64,000 bases of DNA from Clostridium cellulovorans 743B (GCF_000145275.1 NC_014393.1:2480001-2544000), one strand, 5' to 3'; counted from the first letter of the stretch, positions 9,190 to 18,736 are shown. A program made the numbers and translations. The notes: a model not told the origin generated them from the sequence alone.

Positions 9190-9236
9190 AAGGAGGTGCA
9201 TTTAGTGCGTATCTATGCACCTTTAAACACCTCCTT
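9190..9236. terminator. nested/competing hairpins between csp-like gene and PAP2 gene
   Basis: An outer 9-bp perfect stem AAGGAGGTG (9190-9198) / CACCTCCTT (9228-9236) and an inner 7-bp stem GGTGCAT (9195-9201) / ATGCACC (9215-9221) share four bases, so they cannot both form in full. It lies between convergent genes and probably ends transcription from one or both sides, but it has no clean T run. Confidence 0.5.
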
Positions 9237-9346
9237 GTAGAGCAAACTAAATAATTTGTATTATTAACTAAAAATATGATCACTCTAAAAGTTAAAGAAG
9301 ATCTTCTTGGTAAGAAAAAAGGAAACTGATAGTAGTCCCCTTTTCT

Positions 9347-10027
9347 CTATGAATTAACCTTATTTTCCTTTTCATGTTTTTGATTAACAAAGTTTATTAT
9401 AGTTTCCGTTATTGTGGTTCTATAAATTATAAAATAAATTATTATTCCTATCAATGCTCCAAAAAAAACATCTATTATTGAATGTTGTTTTATAAATACA
9501 GTAGATATAGATATTGCTACCATTAAAATAAAAGAAATAGAATTGAAAAAACGATTGTTTTTAAGTGGTTCACTATTAGCTAGAGAACAATATATGCCTA
9601 TAGATATTATTACATGAAGGCTAGGATTAACATTTGTTGGAGTATCTATATAATATAAATAATGAATTAGTTTTGAAAATAGATCACTACCTAATAAAGT
9701 TGTTGCTCTTAAGTTTTGGCAGTTGGGAAATACTACATATATAAACATAGCTATTAGCATTCCACTTACTAAAAAGGTTATAAGCTTATAAAAATCTTCC
9801 TTTGATTTAATACCTAAATATATAATAGCAAATGCTATATATAAGTACCAAGTTATATAAGGTATTACCATTTCTTTTACAAAGGGAATATAAGAATCTA
9901 TACTCGAATACATCTCATATTGTGGTGAAATATATTTTTCGCATAAGCTAAATAAAAATCCTACAATTGCATAAGCAATTATTGCAAGAAAGTGTTTATA
10001 TTTGTGAAAAAATTCCTTGTCCAACAT
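9347..10027 (-). CDS. PAP2-family membrane phosphatase / inositolphosphotransferase-like
   Basis: 226 residues with about six membrane segments. The PAP2 histidines are in NPSLHV (near residue 135) and KQHSIIDV (near residue 182), the latter matching the H-x3-D motif of the active site. The usual Arg of the SR motif is replaced (STVFIKQH), as in Aur1/inositolphosphorylceramide-synthase-like branches of the superfamily. It probably hydrolyses or transfers a lipid phosphate at the outer face of the membrane. Transcribed alone, convergent with the csp-like gene. Confidence 0.78.
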   Translation of the reverse strand: MLDKEFFHKYKHFLAIIAYAIVGFLFSLCEKYISPQYEMYSSIDSYIPFVKEMVIPYITWYLYIAFAIIYLGIKSKEDFYKLITFLVSGMLIAMFIYVVFPNCQNLRATTLLGSDLFSKLIHYLYYIDTPTNVNPSLHVIISIGIYCSLANSEPLKNNRFFNSISFILMVAISISTVFIKQHSIIDVFFGALIGIIIYFIIYRTTITETIINFVNQKHEKENKVNS

Positions 10028-10305
10028 GTGAATAATCCTCCAGTAATGAATATAAAAATATCTCTAATTTGCTTTTCATAACATTATATCATATTTATTC
10101 AATTTGGGAATTATTACATAAAAGTTTTATATTTACTAAAGGATAATTACTTTATTGTTCTTTGCTCATATGTTGAAATAATTTTGAACTTTATATAAGT
10201 CATTAAAAATAATAAATATAAATTTTTATATTATTCTAGTAGGCTTAATAAGTGCTTCAATATATAATAATATATGACATAATTTTTGAAAGGATGAAAA
10301 TACAT

Positions 10306-10887
10306 ATGAAAATTCAATCTCATTTTGATAACTTATTTGATAAATATAATCAAGGAAAAATTGATAAGGTCTTAGAAATCTTGATACAAATTGATTTAGA
10401 TAATAACCCTAAATCACCAGCAAGAACTTGGGCGTATAAAACTTTAGGTGAAATCTATTTTTTAAAAAACCAAGTAGACCTGGCACGAATAAATTTAGAG
10501 AAGGCTTATGAGAGCTATGAAGATAGCATTAGTTATATGGAATATATCTTTTTCCCAGAACTAGTAACCTTATTTTTATATTGCTTAAGAGTGGAAAATA
10601 ATATTGAAAAGGAAGAAGAAATTATCAAAGAAACAGAGATTGATTTTTTAGCTTCTGAAGAACTGGGGGATTTTTATAAAAAGTACTATAAGATTTTGCT
10701 TGCAACTTCTATTGAGGAAAAACAAGAATTATTAAGAGATGCTTTAAACTTATTTAGGATTGATTCATCATATAAGTTGATTATCGAAGAATTCCTTGAT
10801 GCTTATCATGAAAATATAAATGAAGGATATTTATATATACAAAGACTTCCTTACTATTACAATATGATTTCAGATGACGATTTTTAA
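10306..10887 (+). CDS. hypothetical helical-repeat (TPR-like) protein
   Basis: About 193 residues, all helical, with tetratricopeptide-like pairs early on (WAYKTLGEIYFLKNQVDLARINLEKAYESY). No catalytic motif, signal or membrane segment is seen. The ATG at 10306 is preferred because AAGG stands upstream at a workable distance; 10252 would add 18 residues without an RBS. The gene stands alone and ends in a strong terminator. Function unknown. Confidence 0.6.
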   Translation: MKIQSHFDNLFDKYNQGKIDKVLEILIQIDLDNNPKSPARTWAYKTLGEIYFLKNQVDLARINLEKAYESYEDSISYMEYIFFPELVTLFLYCLRVENNIEKEEEIIKETEIDFLASEELGDFYKKYYKILLATSIEEKQELLRDALNLFRIDSSYKLIIEEFLDAYHENINEGYLYIQRLPYYYNMISDDDF

Positions 10888-10913
10888 CAATGTTGGAGTT
10901 TAATTTTGTACAA

Positions 10914-10953
10914 AAATGGACCATGCGTTAAGTGATTAATGCATGGTCCATTT
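10914..10953. terminator. bidirectional intrinsic terminator
   Basis: Perfect 13-bp stem AAATGGACCATGC / GCATGGTCCATTT with a 14-base loop. It sits between the convergent TPR-like gene (+) and the PFL gene (-). Confidence 0.85.
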
Positions 10954-10966
10954 ATAATGAAATAAA

Positions 10967-12325
10967 TTAGTTTTTAAAGCTATGAACTGGGGCTGGAATT
11001 CTTCCACCACGTTTTATGAATAATTCACTAGACTTTTTATTTACTGGCATTATAGGAGCTGTACCTAAAAGACCACCAAATTCTACTTCTTCCCCTACCC
11101 CTTTACCGTAAACAGGGATTATTCTAACACCTGTAGTTTTATTGTTTATTACACCAATTGCTGCTTCATCAGCAATGATACCAGATATTGTTGCAGCTGG
11201 TGTATCACCAGGTATAGCAACCATATCAAGTCCTACAGAGCATACACAAGTCATCGCTTCTAACTTATCTAAAGATAAAGAGCCGTTTCTTACTGCTTCA
11301 ATCATACCCTCATCTTCACTAACAGGTACAAATGCGCCACTTAAGCCACCAACGTGCTCTGCAGCCATAATTCCACCTTTTTTTACGGCATCATTAAGCA
11401 TCGCAAGGGCTGCTGTAGTTCCATGACATCCGCAACTTTCAAGCCCCATCTCTTCGAAAATTCTTGCAACACTATCTCCAACTGCTGGAGTTGGTGCTAA
11501 TGATAAATCTATTATATTAAAAGGAACTCCAAGTTTTTTTGAAGCTTCGTTAGCAATAAGTTGACCTACTCTAGTTATTTTAAATGCTGTCTTTTTAATA
11601 GTTTCAGCCATTACATCAAAAGATTCTTCTCTAACACTTTCAAGAGCACACTTTACAACACCAGGACCACTTATTCCTACACTTATTGAACAATCTGCTT
11701 CTCCAACTCCATAATATGAACCAGCCATAAATGGGTTATCTTCTACTGCATTAGCAAACACTACAAATTTAGCACAACCGATACTTACATTATCTCTTGT
11801 TAGATAAGCAGTTTTCTTTATTATTTCTCCTAAATCACGTACTGCATCCATATTTATACCTGATTTTGTACAACCAACATTAACTGAAGAGCAAACAAAA
11901 TCTGTAGAAGCTAATGCTTCAGGTATTGAATCGATAAGTATTTTATCAGACTTAGAATATCCTTTTTGAACTAATGCAGAAAAACCACCTATAAAGTTTA
12001 CTCCAACCGCTTTAGCAGCAGCATCTAATGTTTTGGCAAATTCCACATAGTTTGTATCATTGCTTGCACCTGCAACTAAAGATATTGGTGTAACAGATAT
12101 ACGTTTATTTATTATTGGAATACCGTATTTTGTTTCTAATTCTTCTCCAACCTTAACTAGGTCTTTTGCATAGGTTGTTATTTTTTTATATATTTTTTCT
12201 CTAGCTTTAGCTCCGTCACTATCAGCACAATCTAATAAATTTATGCCCATAGTTATAGTTCTAATATCAAGTTTTTCTTTTTCAATCATAGTGATTGTTT
12301 CCATTATATTTTGAGGTTTTATCAT
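10967..12325 (-). CDS. PFL family (DUF711 / UPF0210) protein
   Basis: 452 residues matching the UPF0210 family over full length, from QNIMETITMIEKEKLDIRTITMGI to the C-terminal GGRIPAPVHSFKN. The family is related in fold to pyruvate formate-lyase-type proteins but has no proven reaction. It is almost always paired with a small ACT protein, as here (22 bp upstream). The pair stands behind a glycine riboswitch in this window, which points to a task in glycine or one-carbon metabolism; that link is inference. Confidence 0.88.
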   Translation of the reverse strand: MIKPQNIMETITMIEKEKLDIRTITMGINLLDCADSDGAKAREKIYKKITTYAKDLVKVGEELETKYGIPIINKRISVTPISLVAGASNDTNYVEFAKTLDAAAKAVGVNFIGGFSALVQKGYSKSDKILIDSIPEALASTDFVCSSVNVGCTKSGINMDAVRDLGEIIKKTAYLTRDNVSIGCAKFVVFANAVEDNPFMAGSYYGVGEADCSISVGISGPGVVKCALESVREESFDVMAETIKKTAFKITRVGQLIANEASKKLGVPFNIIDLSLAPTPAVGDSVARIFEEMGLESCGCHGTTAALAMLNDAVKKGGIMAAEHVGGLSGAFVPVSEDEGMIEAVRNGSLSLDKLEAMTCVCSVGLDMVAIPGDTPAATISGIIADEAAIGVINNKTTGVRIIPVYGKGVGEEVEFGGLLGTAPIMPVNKKSSELFIKRGGRIPAPVHSFKN

Positions 12326-12346
12326 ATTAATTACATCTCCTAGCTA

Positions 12347-12616
12347 TTATAGTGTATGCATTGAATTAAATATATCTTCGTGTTGAAGTTTTATCTTAAC
12401 TCCTAGAGTGTCACTTAACTGATCTAAATTTTCTTTTAATTTTGCAAAATCAATAGTCATATTTGCTAAGTCCACGAACATTATCATAGTAAAATAGTTT
12501 TGTAGTAGTGTTTGGTTTATATCTAAAATATTAACGTTGAATTGCTTTAAAATACCTGTAACTCCGTGAATTATTCCTACTTTATCTTCTCCGATTACTG
12601 TAACAAATGCTTTCAT
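12347..12616 (-). CDS. ACT domain protein (UPF0237)
   Basis: An 89-residue stand-alone ACT domain with the usual opening AFVTVIGEDKVGIIHGVTGIL. ACT domains bind small ligands, mostly amino acids. It is the first gene after the glycine riboswitch leader and precedes the DUF711 gene, so it may sense the same amino acid at protein level. GGAGAG serves as RBS. Confidence 0.9.
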   Translation of the reverse strand: MKAFVTVIGEDKVGIIHGVTGILKQFNVNILDINQTLLQNYFTMIMFVDLANMTIDFAKLKENLDQLSDTLGVKIKLQHEDIFNSMHTL

Positions 12617-12730
12617 AATATCTCTCCTTAATAAAATTATAGTTTTAAGACTACCTAACTTATAGAGTTAATTTAGTGTAATTAATTCTTAATTGAAGTA
12701 AGGGTTGCTGTTATATATAGATTTTTAAAC

Positions 12731-12758
12731 AAAAAAGGCTAGATAAGAAACCTAGCCT
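12731..12758 (-). terminator. intrinsic terminator of the glycine riboswitch leader
   Basis: On the minus strand AGGCTAG / CTAGCCT form a hairpin directly followed by TTTTTT. It lies between the aptamer and the ACT gene. The GAGGC at its 5' base can instead pair with GCCTC in the spacer at about 12799-12805, which would make an antiterminator. This suggests that glycine binding turns transcription on. Confidence 0.8.
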
Positions 12759-12843
12759 CTGATAACATGGATATAATTGGTTGCAGCAATATAAGCTGAG
12801 GCCTCAAATACGAACATTATAAGACACACAACACAATAGTTAT

Positions 12844-12925
12844 CCCCTGTCCTTTTTACCTGAGAGTTTCACTGGACACAATGCCAGCTTTCCCCTTCGG
12901 TGCTCACAACGAGTCTCTCCAGAGG
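12844..12925 (-). ncRNA. glycine riboswitch aptamer
   Basis: The minus strand carries the conserved aptamer blocks in order: CTCTGGAGAGAC, GCACCGAAGGGG, a variable P3b stem, AAACTCTCAGGTAAAA, GGACAGGGG. P1 pairs CCTCTG with CAGGGG. Only one full aptamer is visible, so it is a singlet type with flanking pairing rather than the classic tandem. It belongs to the leader of the ACT + DUF711 unit. Confidence 0.9.
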
Positions 12926-12991
12926 TTCGTCCAATAACGGTCTTAACAATAATCCCGCTATCTTCAACCGATGATTCTTCAATTGAATTAT

Positions 12992-13021
12992 ATTATACCA
13001 CAAAAATATTAAATTATACAA
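12992..13021 (-). promoter_or_regulatory. SigA-type promoter of the glycine riboswitch leader
   Basis: TTGTAT (13016-13021) and TATAAT (12992-12997) are separated by 18 bases and face the riboswitch. The transcript would start near 12985, about 60 bases before the aptamer. Confidence 0.65.
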
Positions 13022-13177
13022 ATGATAATTTAATATTTTATTCTAATGTTCAGTTTTTTTGTTTTTTAGTGGAAAAATAAGGTTTGTTGTAAAAAATATA
13101 TAGCTAAAGGCTTATAGCTGAAAGTAAAATATACAACTTAGTTATAATAAAATAATATAATATAGAGTATAAGTTTT

Positions 13178-14311
13178 TTATTTGGCTTTATCCATTAGAA
13201 ATGTTGTAAGTATTGCTGTTATTGGCACTGTTAGGATAACCCCTATACAGCCAGCTAATCCTTGTACAATTTCAATACTCAAAACATCTAAGTTGAATAA
13301 TTGACTTGAAGGCATACCAAATGAATATAGAAGGATTAGAAGATTAATAGAACCACCAGTAAAAGCTAATATCAGCGTATTAGACATAGTTCCGATAATA
13401 TCTTTACCAATATTCATACCAGACATAAATAGACTTTTATGTGTCAACTTTGGATTAATTGTATGCAATTCATTAATAGCAGAGGATATAGAAATACCGA
13501 TATCCATAACAGCTCCTAAGGATGCGATTATTATTCCCGCAAATAGAATACCTTTAACGTTCATAGAAGTATCTGATGATATGAGTATAAGTGTTTCAAT
13601 TTCATCAGTATTCAAGGTGGAAAGGTTTGCTAAATTTCCAGCTAAATAAGCTATTATTCCAGCAAAAGTAACACCAAAAATTGTGCCAAGAATTGCACTT
13701 AAAGTCTTGATAGTATATCCATTTGATAAGACAAAAGTCATAAAAGTAGTAAGAATTACAACTAAAATGGCAGAAAGTATTGGTGAATAACCTTTTATTA
13801 TCATAGGTAGAAACAGAAAGATAATACAAATTAGAGTGAAACATAGCCCAAGAATTGCCTTAACACCTTTTCTGCCACCAATTAACGTTAATAAAGCAAA
13901 AAATATAAAAACTAGTGCAATTGATACTGGTGCACGATAATAGCTATAAATTGATACTGGTGATGTTTGAGTCCCTGTTTTATCAACAGATACTATAACC
14001 TTCATACCAGGTTTAACTTTAACATTATATAGCCTACTTAAATTATTTGTTACTTCAAAAATTCCACCCTTGCCAGTACCCTCAAGAAGCTCAACAGAGA
14101 TTTTTTGCTGACCAATGTATAAGTTAGATATTGTAGTATCTTCTGTTAAGGTTTCTTCTGTAACAGATAAAACCTTAGCTTTTACGTATTCAAGATTTGA
14201 ATTATTCTTATAAGTATAATGATCTTTTACATTAAAAAAGTATAGAATAATAAAAAATATTAATAGTAAAATCACAGAGAGGATCATTTGAAATTTTTTA
14301 TTTTTAATCAT
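13178..14311 (-). CDS. YibE/F family membrane protein
   Basis: 377 residues. An N-terminal helix (about 10-25) and an extracytoplasmic beta-rich domain (about 45-125, including GKGGIFEVTNNL) precede about seven membrane helices. The conserved block ASLGAVMDIGISISSAI is typical of YibE/F proteins. Family function is unknown; transport of a small solute has been suggested. RBS GGAG stands before the ATG. Single-gene unit upstream of the riboswitch leader. Confidence 0.85.
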   Translation of the reverse strand: MIKNKKFQMILSVILLLIFFIILYFFNVKDHYTYKNNSNLEYVKAKVLSVTEETLTEDTTISNLYIGQQKISVELLEGTGKGGIFEVTNNLSRLYNVKVKPGMKVIVSVDKTGTQTSPVSIYSYYRAPVSIALVFIFFALLTLIGGRKGVKAILGLCFTLICIIFLFLPMIIKGYSPILSAILVVILTTFMTFVLSNGYTIKTLSAILGTIFGVTFAGIIAYLAGNLANLSTLNTDEIETLILISSDTSMNVKGILFAGIIIASLGAVMDIGISISSAINELHTINPKLTHKSLFMSGMNIGKDIIGTMSNTLILAFTGGSINLLILLYSFGMPSSQLFNLDVLSIEIVQGLAGCIGVILTVPITAILTTFLMDKAK

Positions 14312-14486
14312 AGAAACACGCTCCTTAATTCCTACAGTTTATCATAAAAAATTACAATATTCTAGATAATATTCGTTAAGATTTTGTTGTTTTTAAAATA
14401 GAATTAAAATTATTATAAGTTGATATGTTGATAAATAGACAGTATAATAATATTTATTAATTGCTAATATGAGAGGAGCTCAATAG

Positions 14487-15464
14487 TTGAGAAAATTCAT
14501 AGTTATTTTATGCATTTTATTTATAGTTGTAGCGGTTGTGCTTGCATTTTCAGCAAACTATTTTTTAAAATTTGCACTACTTAGTAAAAATTACTCTGAT
14601 AGTAATAGAGAAAATAAAATAGAAAATGAGCTTAATTCAGAAGTCACTGAAGAGTCAGTGTTTAATACTAGTGGGACTAAAGTAGAAAGCCAAAACTGGT
14701 TTGATGTCCAAAACTCTAAGGAACTTACCATAGAATCTCATGATGGGTTAAAATTAGTTGGATATTTTGTACCATCAAAGGTAGAAACTAATAAATTAGT
14801 TGTACTAGCTCATGGATATACAAGTAAAGCAAAGGAAATGAGTGCCTTTGCAGAGTATTATTATTCACAAGGATTTAATGTTTTTGCTCCTGATGACAGA
14901 GGACATGGAAAAAGTGAAGGTAAATATATTGGAATGGGTATTGCGGATGCCCCTGATTATATTGCTTGGATGAGACTTCTTATTAATCAGTTAGGTGAAG
15001 ATACTGAGATAGTATTACATGGTGTTTCAATGGGCGGGGCTACTGTCATGACTCTAAGTGGAAACAGCGATTTACCGAAGAATGTAAAGGCTATTATAGA
15101 GGATTGTGGTTATACTTCTGTTAAAGAAGAGTTTAAGTACCAACTAAAACAAATGTTTAACCTACCATCTTTTCCAATAATAAATGTTACAAGTGTTTAT
15201 AGTAAAATTAGAATTGGATATAACTTTAATGAAGACAGTGCAATAAAGCAAGTTAAAAAATCAACTACTCCAATTTTCTTTATACATGGAGATAAGGATG
15301 ATTTTGTTCCTTTTAATATGGTTCAAAAATTATTTGATGCTGCTGAATGTGAGAAAGAGTTATGGACGGTGCCTGAAGCTGGACATGCTACTTCATATTA
15401 TTTAAACAAGGAAGAATATGAAAAAAGAATATATAATTTTTATAGTAAATATTTAAGTAAATAG
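14487..15464 (+). CDS. membrane-anchored alpha/beta hydrolase
   Basis: 325 residues. An N-terminal hydrophobic helix (about 4-28) anchors or exports the protein. The hydrolase fold follows: oxyanion strand VVLAHGYTS, nucleophile elbow HGVSMGG, the acid in HGDKDDFVP and the histidine in EAGHATS. Such YfhR/Bem46-like hydrolases act on unknown esters at the cell surface. The start is a TTG with GAGGAGC 7 bases upstream; no ATG is available nearby in frame. A terminator follows. Confidence 0.85.
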   Translation: MRKFIVILCILFIVVAVVLAFSANYFLKFALLSKNYSDSNRENKIENELNSEVTEESVFNTSGTKVESQNWFDVQNSKELTIESHDGLKLVGYFVPSKVETNKLVVLAHGYTSKAKEMSAFAEYYYSQGFNVFAPDDRGHGKSEGKYIGMGIADAPDYIAWMRLLINQLGEDTEIVLHGVSMGGATVMTLSGNSDLPKNVKAIIEDCGYTSVKEEFKYQLKQMFNLPSFPIINVTSVYSKIRIGYNFNEDSAIKQVKKSTTPIFFIHGDKDDFVPFNMVQKLFDAAECEKELWTVPEAGHATSYYLNKEEYEKRIYNFYSKYLSK

Positions 15465-15529
15465 AAATTAAGGGACTGAGGTCTATCCAATGTCATTAAG
15501 TTAACAACTCAAAATAAGATAAGCCCAAA

Positions 15530-15565
15530 AGAGTAAGGTGTAAAAAGGTGCCTTGCTCTTTTTTT
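15530..15565 (+). terminator. intrinsic terminator after the hydrolase
   Basis: AGAGTAAGG / CCTTGCTCT (9 bp with one G-T pair) is followed by a run of seven T. Confidence 0.88.
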
Positions 15566-16086
15566 ATATAAAACATTTGATAAATACATAGAGATTTGCG
15601 GTGTAGCCATTTAAAAAATAAACAATTTAGGAGATTAATGAAATAGCAAATTGCTAAAAAATATATAAAACAAACTTACATCTATAAAGTGCTTTTAGAG
15701 TATTTTCAATATGGTTGTAATCTTGATTACAAAATATATCTAATATATTTTCCCACTATAAGGGATACAAGCTTTAGACTAAACTACATGTTTCATTAGT
15801 GAAGAACAAAAGTTAAGTTGTAGAAACAACATAAAGACATTAACTTTATAATGAATTTACAATGGCAATTATTTATATGTCAATTATTTATAGTATTTAT
15901 GATTAAAATAATACTTAAAACAAAATTAATTGTGAAAATATCACTATGTAAACGTTTTTAAATGACAAAAATCAAAAAAAGGACTTCCATTGTTGATCAA
16001 AAAGTGTTAATATCATTTTTGTTGGGTTTTTGTAAAATTATTGTATATACCTTACAAAAATAAAAAATGATGGGGTGATTTTAATT
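15566..16086. other. intergenic region upstream of the ammonium channel
   Basis: About 520 bases without a credible gene on either strand. Very AT-rich, with short inverted repeats such as AATTGC/GCAATT types and GTAATCTTGATTAC at 15717-15730. No known riboswitch core was recognised. The promoter of the amt gene should lie in the last 100 bases; TTGTATATAC near 16040 is the likely core region, but no clear -35/-10 pair stands out. Confidence 0.5.
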
Positions 16087-17343
16087 ATGTCAGAGTTATC
16101 TACAAAAAAAGGAGTAAAACTTACTCCTAAAAGCAATGTAAACAAAGGATTACTAATGTTCTTATTGGTACTCTTTATAGGGGGCGCACTTGTTTTAATT
16201 CCAAGTATTAATCATAATGTTGCAGCAGGAATTTCAGCTATTAATTTAGATGGGGAAAGTGTACAAGCGAATGGAGCTCAATTTAGTACAATTTTCGATA
16301 CTCTAAAGTATGAAAGATCTATTCATATCCTAGCTATGTTATTGGTTGGATTTGGTTTTTTAATGGTTTTCATTAGAAAACATGGATATAGTTCTATTAC
16401 TGCAACGTTTCTTGTAGTAAGCATTGCTATACCAATGTATGTAATAATAAAAAGTTTTGGTGGAGAAAGCTTTAGTAAAGAAACTATAAATATTGATACA
16501 CTCCTTTTCGCTGAATTTGCAGCCGCAAGCTTACTAATAGCTATTGGAGCTCCTCTTGGACGTTTAAAAATGGATCAATACATTATAATGGGATTACTAT
16601 TTGTTCCAACCTACATATTTAATGAATGGTTACTTCTTGAAAGTGGTATGTTTAAAGGATTCTTAGATACTGGAGGTTCTATTGTTATCCATGCATTCGG
16701 AGCATATTTTGGATTAGGAGTAGTAACAAACACTCTTTCAAAATTTAAAGATGATGATGTTTGTGAAGCTAATTCTAACTCAAATCAATTTTGTCTTCTT
16801 GGAAGTATGATATTATGGCTTTTCTGGCCATCTTTTACCAGTGCAATTGTTGCTCCAGACAGGGTTGTATTAACGGCAATAAATACAATTTTTGCTCTTT
16901 GTGGCGCAACTTTAGCAACATACATATTTACAAAAATGATTAGAGGAAAAATACAAATAGAAGATATTGCAAATGCTGCACTTGCTGGTGGAGTTGCTAT
17001 AGGTTCTACTTGTGATGTGACTACTCCAGGTTATGCTATGCTTATTGGAATTGCTGCTGGTGCATTAAGTGTAATTGGCTATAGCATTATTGCACCAAAA
17101 CTTCAAAACCTTATAAAAGGAACAGATACTTGTGGAATTAATAATTTACACGGTATGCCTGGAATCCTCGGAGGAATAGTAGCAATATTCATTACTGGAG
17201 AAGCTAGTATTCAATTATTAGGTATTGCTGTTACCTTATGTGTAGCCTTTGTTGGCGGAAAAATTACAGGTATAGTTATAAATTTATTTGGCAAAAAAGA
17301 AATTCCATATAGTGATGAGGATGAATTTTTTGTAGAACAATAG
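16087..17343 (+). CDS. Rh-like ammonium/ammonia channel (Amt/Rh family)
   Basis: About 418 residues and eleven hydrophobic segments. Blocks resemble Rh glycoproteins more than bacterial AmtB: GSMILWLFWPSF, NAALAGGVAIGS, and DTCGINNLHGMPGILGGI, which carries the pore histidine. It moves ammonia or ammonium across the membrane. The ATG at 16087 is chosen because GGGGTG lies 9 bases before it. No glnK/glnB gene is adjacent, unlike most amtB loci. It converges on eutH across a shared terminator. Confidence 0.88.
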   Translation: MSELSTKKGVKLTPKSNVNKGLLMFLLVLFIGGALVLIPSINHNVAAGISAINLDGESVQANGAQFSTIFDTLKYERSIHILAMLLVGFGFLMVFIRKHGYSSITATFLVVSIAIPMYVIIKSFGGESFSKETINIDTLLFAEFAAASLLIAIGAPLGRLKMDQYIIMGLLFVPTYIFNEWLLLESGMFKGFLDTGGSIVIHAFGAYFGLGVVTNTLSKFKDDDVCEANSNSNQFCLLGSMILWLFWPSFTSAIVAPDRVVLTAINTIFALCGATLATYIFTKMIRGKIQIEDIANAALAGGVAIGSTCDVTTPGYAMLIGIAAGALSVIGYSIIAPKLQNLIKGTDTCGINNLHGMPGILGGIVAIFITGEASIQLLGIAVTLCVAFVGGKITGIVINLFGKKEIPYSDEDEFFVEQ

Positions 17344-17401
17344 TAAAAATATTTGAAAATTTAGAAACAGGATGAAATAGTTTGTACAAGAAAAGTTAAA
17401 G

Positions 17402-17442
17402 AAAGCAACTCTTTACTTAATATATTAGTGAAGAGTTGCTTT
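17402..17442. terminator. bidirectional terminator between amt and eutH
   Basis: Perfect 12-bp stem AAAGCAACTCTT / AAGAGTTGCTTT, with T residues on the + side and A-rich flank on the other, between convergent genes. Confidence 0.88.
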
Positions 17443-17471
17443 TTATAATATCAAAATTATTAGTATAAAAA

Positions 17472-18563
17472 TTAGAGTTCTAAAGAAATCTTACCTTGTT
17501 CATGCTCATATAACCAATTAGCTAGAACAATACTGGTTATACCCGCTACAAGCTTAGATAAAATGAATGCTCCTATCATTTTGGGAGCTATCCCTGATAC
17601 GAATCCAAATTGGCCACCAAACACAAAAGCACCACTGACACTGAAAGCTGTACAAATTATCTTTCCTTTAGGATTCATTTCCTTGTATGTTCCAAATATC
17701 AACAAATTACTAGCTAAATTACCTAAAAGTCCTGATATAGATGCTGAGTTGATTCCAAACCTATCCCCTATTCTTTTAAAACTATCTTTAAAAATATGAT
17801 TTATTAGTGCTAGCATAGGATAAGCCCCTGCTAAAACAAATGATATTTTACTAACGATTGTTATAGATTCAGAGAGTGGTGCCATATTATAAATGACTTT
17901 TACTCCAAATATAGAATCAATTCCTTGAAATAACAATCCAATGATACTAAAACTCATTATAAGCTTTCCAAAGATATTAAAGCATTTCATCAAGAAACCT
18001 GGTGTTTTTATCAAACCTATTACGAGTAGAATGATAAAAATATATATAGGTAAAAGATTCCAAAATAATGTAATTAATTGTATTTTAAGCCACATACCTG
18101 CTATAAAGCAGCCTATTGGTATAGTTATTATTCCAACTATAACACCCTTGGAAAAATAAGATTCATCCTCCTTAGAGAGCATTCCTAAAGCAACAGGTAT
18201 GGAAAAACTAATAGTTGAACCTAATGTTGATGCTATAATAATACCAGAAAAGGTTCCCATCTCTTCCGTTAAGGCTAGTTTAGTTGCCATTTGATATCCT
18301 CCCATATCTACTGCTAAAAAAGTTGCAGGAAATATTGATGGATCTAAGTTAAGTTCTTTACAAATAGGAACAATCATTGTTATTAGAAAATTCGAAACCA
18401 ATGGAGCTAAAGAATATATACCTACCATACCAATGCCCAATGGTCCCATAGTTTTTATTCCTTCCTCAAATTTCAAACCAAGTTTTAAAGGACTTCCTAA
18501 AATATAATCGATTCCTCCTATAATGAAAAAAGAACCTACTATATATAATATAAGTTTATCCAT
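17472..18563 (-). CDS. eutH: EutH-type ethanolamine transporter
   Basis: 363 residues with about ten membrane helices. Matches the EutH family (early GGIDYILGSPLKLGLKFEEGIKTMG, DMGGYQMAT, and the late block FVFGGQFGF). EutH carries ethanolamine into the cell. No other eut gene, microcompartment shell gene or ammonia lyase is visible, so it is an orphan copy here. AAAGGAG precedes the ATG. Confidence 0.88.
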   Translation of the reverse strand: MDKLILYIVGSFFIIGGIDYILGSPLKLGLKFEEGIKTMGPLGIGMVGIYSLAPLVSNFLITMIVPICKELNLDPSIFPATFLAVDMGGYQMATKLALTEEMGTFSGIIIASTLGSTISFSIPVALGMLSKEDESYFSKGVIVGIITIPIGCFIAGMWLKIQLITLFWNLLPIYIFIILLVIGLIKTPGFLMKCFNIFGKLIMSFSIIGLLFQGIDSIFGVKVIYNMAPLSESITIVSKISFVLAGAYPMLALINHIFKDSFKRIGDRFGINSASISGLLGNLASNLLIFGTYKEMNPKGKIICTAFSVSGAFVFGGQFGFVSGIAPKMIGAFILSKLVAGITSIVLANWLYEHEQGKISLEL

Positions 18564-18736
18564 AGATTTTCTCCTTTGTATAAGTAAATTACAAGTGATT
18601 ATACACCAATTGATATTTTATACTATTTCCTTCAATGTTAAAAGAAAAAATTAATTTCTTTATTTAATGATATAGGCTATCCCCCATAACCCTTTTGAAG
18701 ATACTTTCAAAGGTTTTCGGAGGTTGTACAAAAAAT

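Noticed and set aside
11142..11426. Plus-strand open frame inside the DUF711 gene
   Set aside because: It is antisense to a full-length conserved protein and lacks an RBS, as are the other antisense frames seen in murJ, galU, mutS2 and U32.
15566..16086. A possible small RNA or riboswitch upstream of the ammonium channel
   Set aside because: The region is AT-rich with short inverted repeats, but no conserved aptamer core or clear terminator next to the start codon was found.
17472..18563. An ethanolamine utilisation (eut) microcompartment cluster
   Set aside because: Only eutH is present; no shell, lyase or regulator gene occurs in the window.
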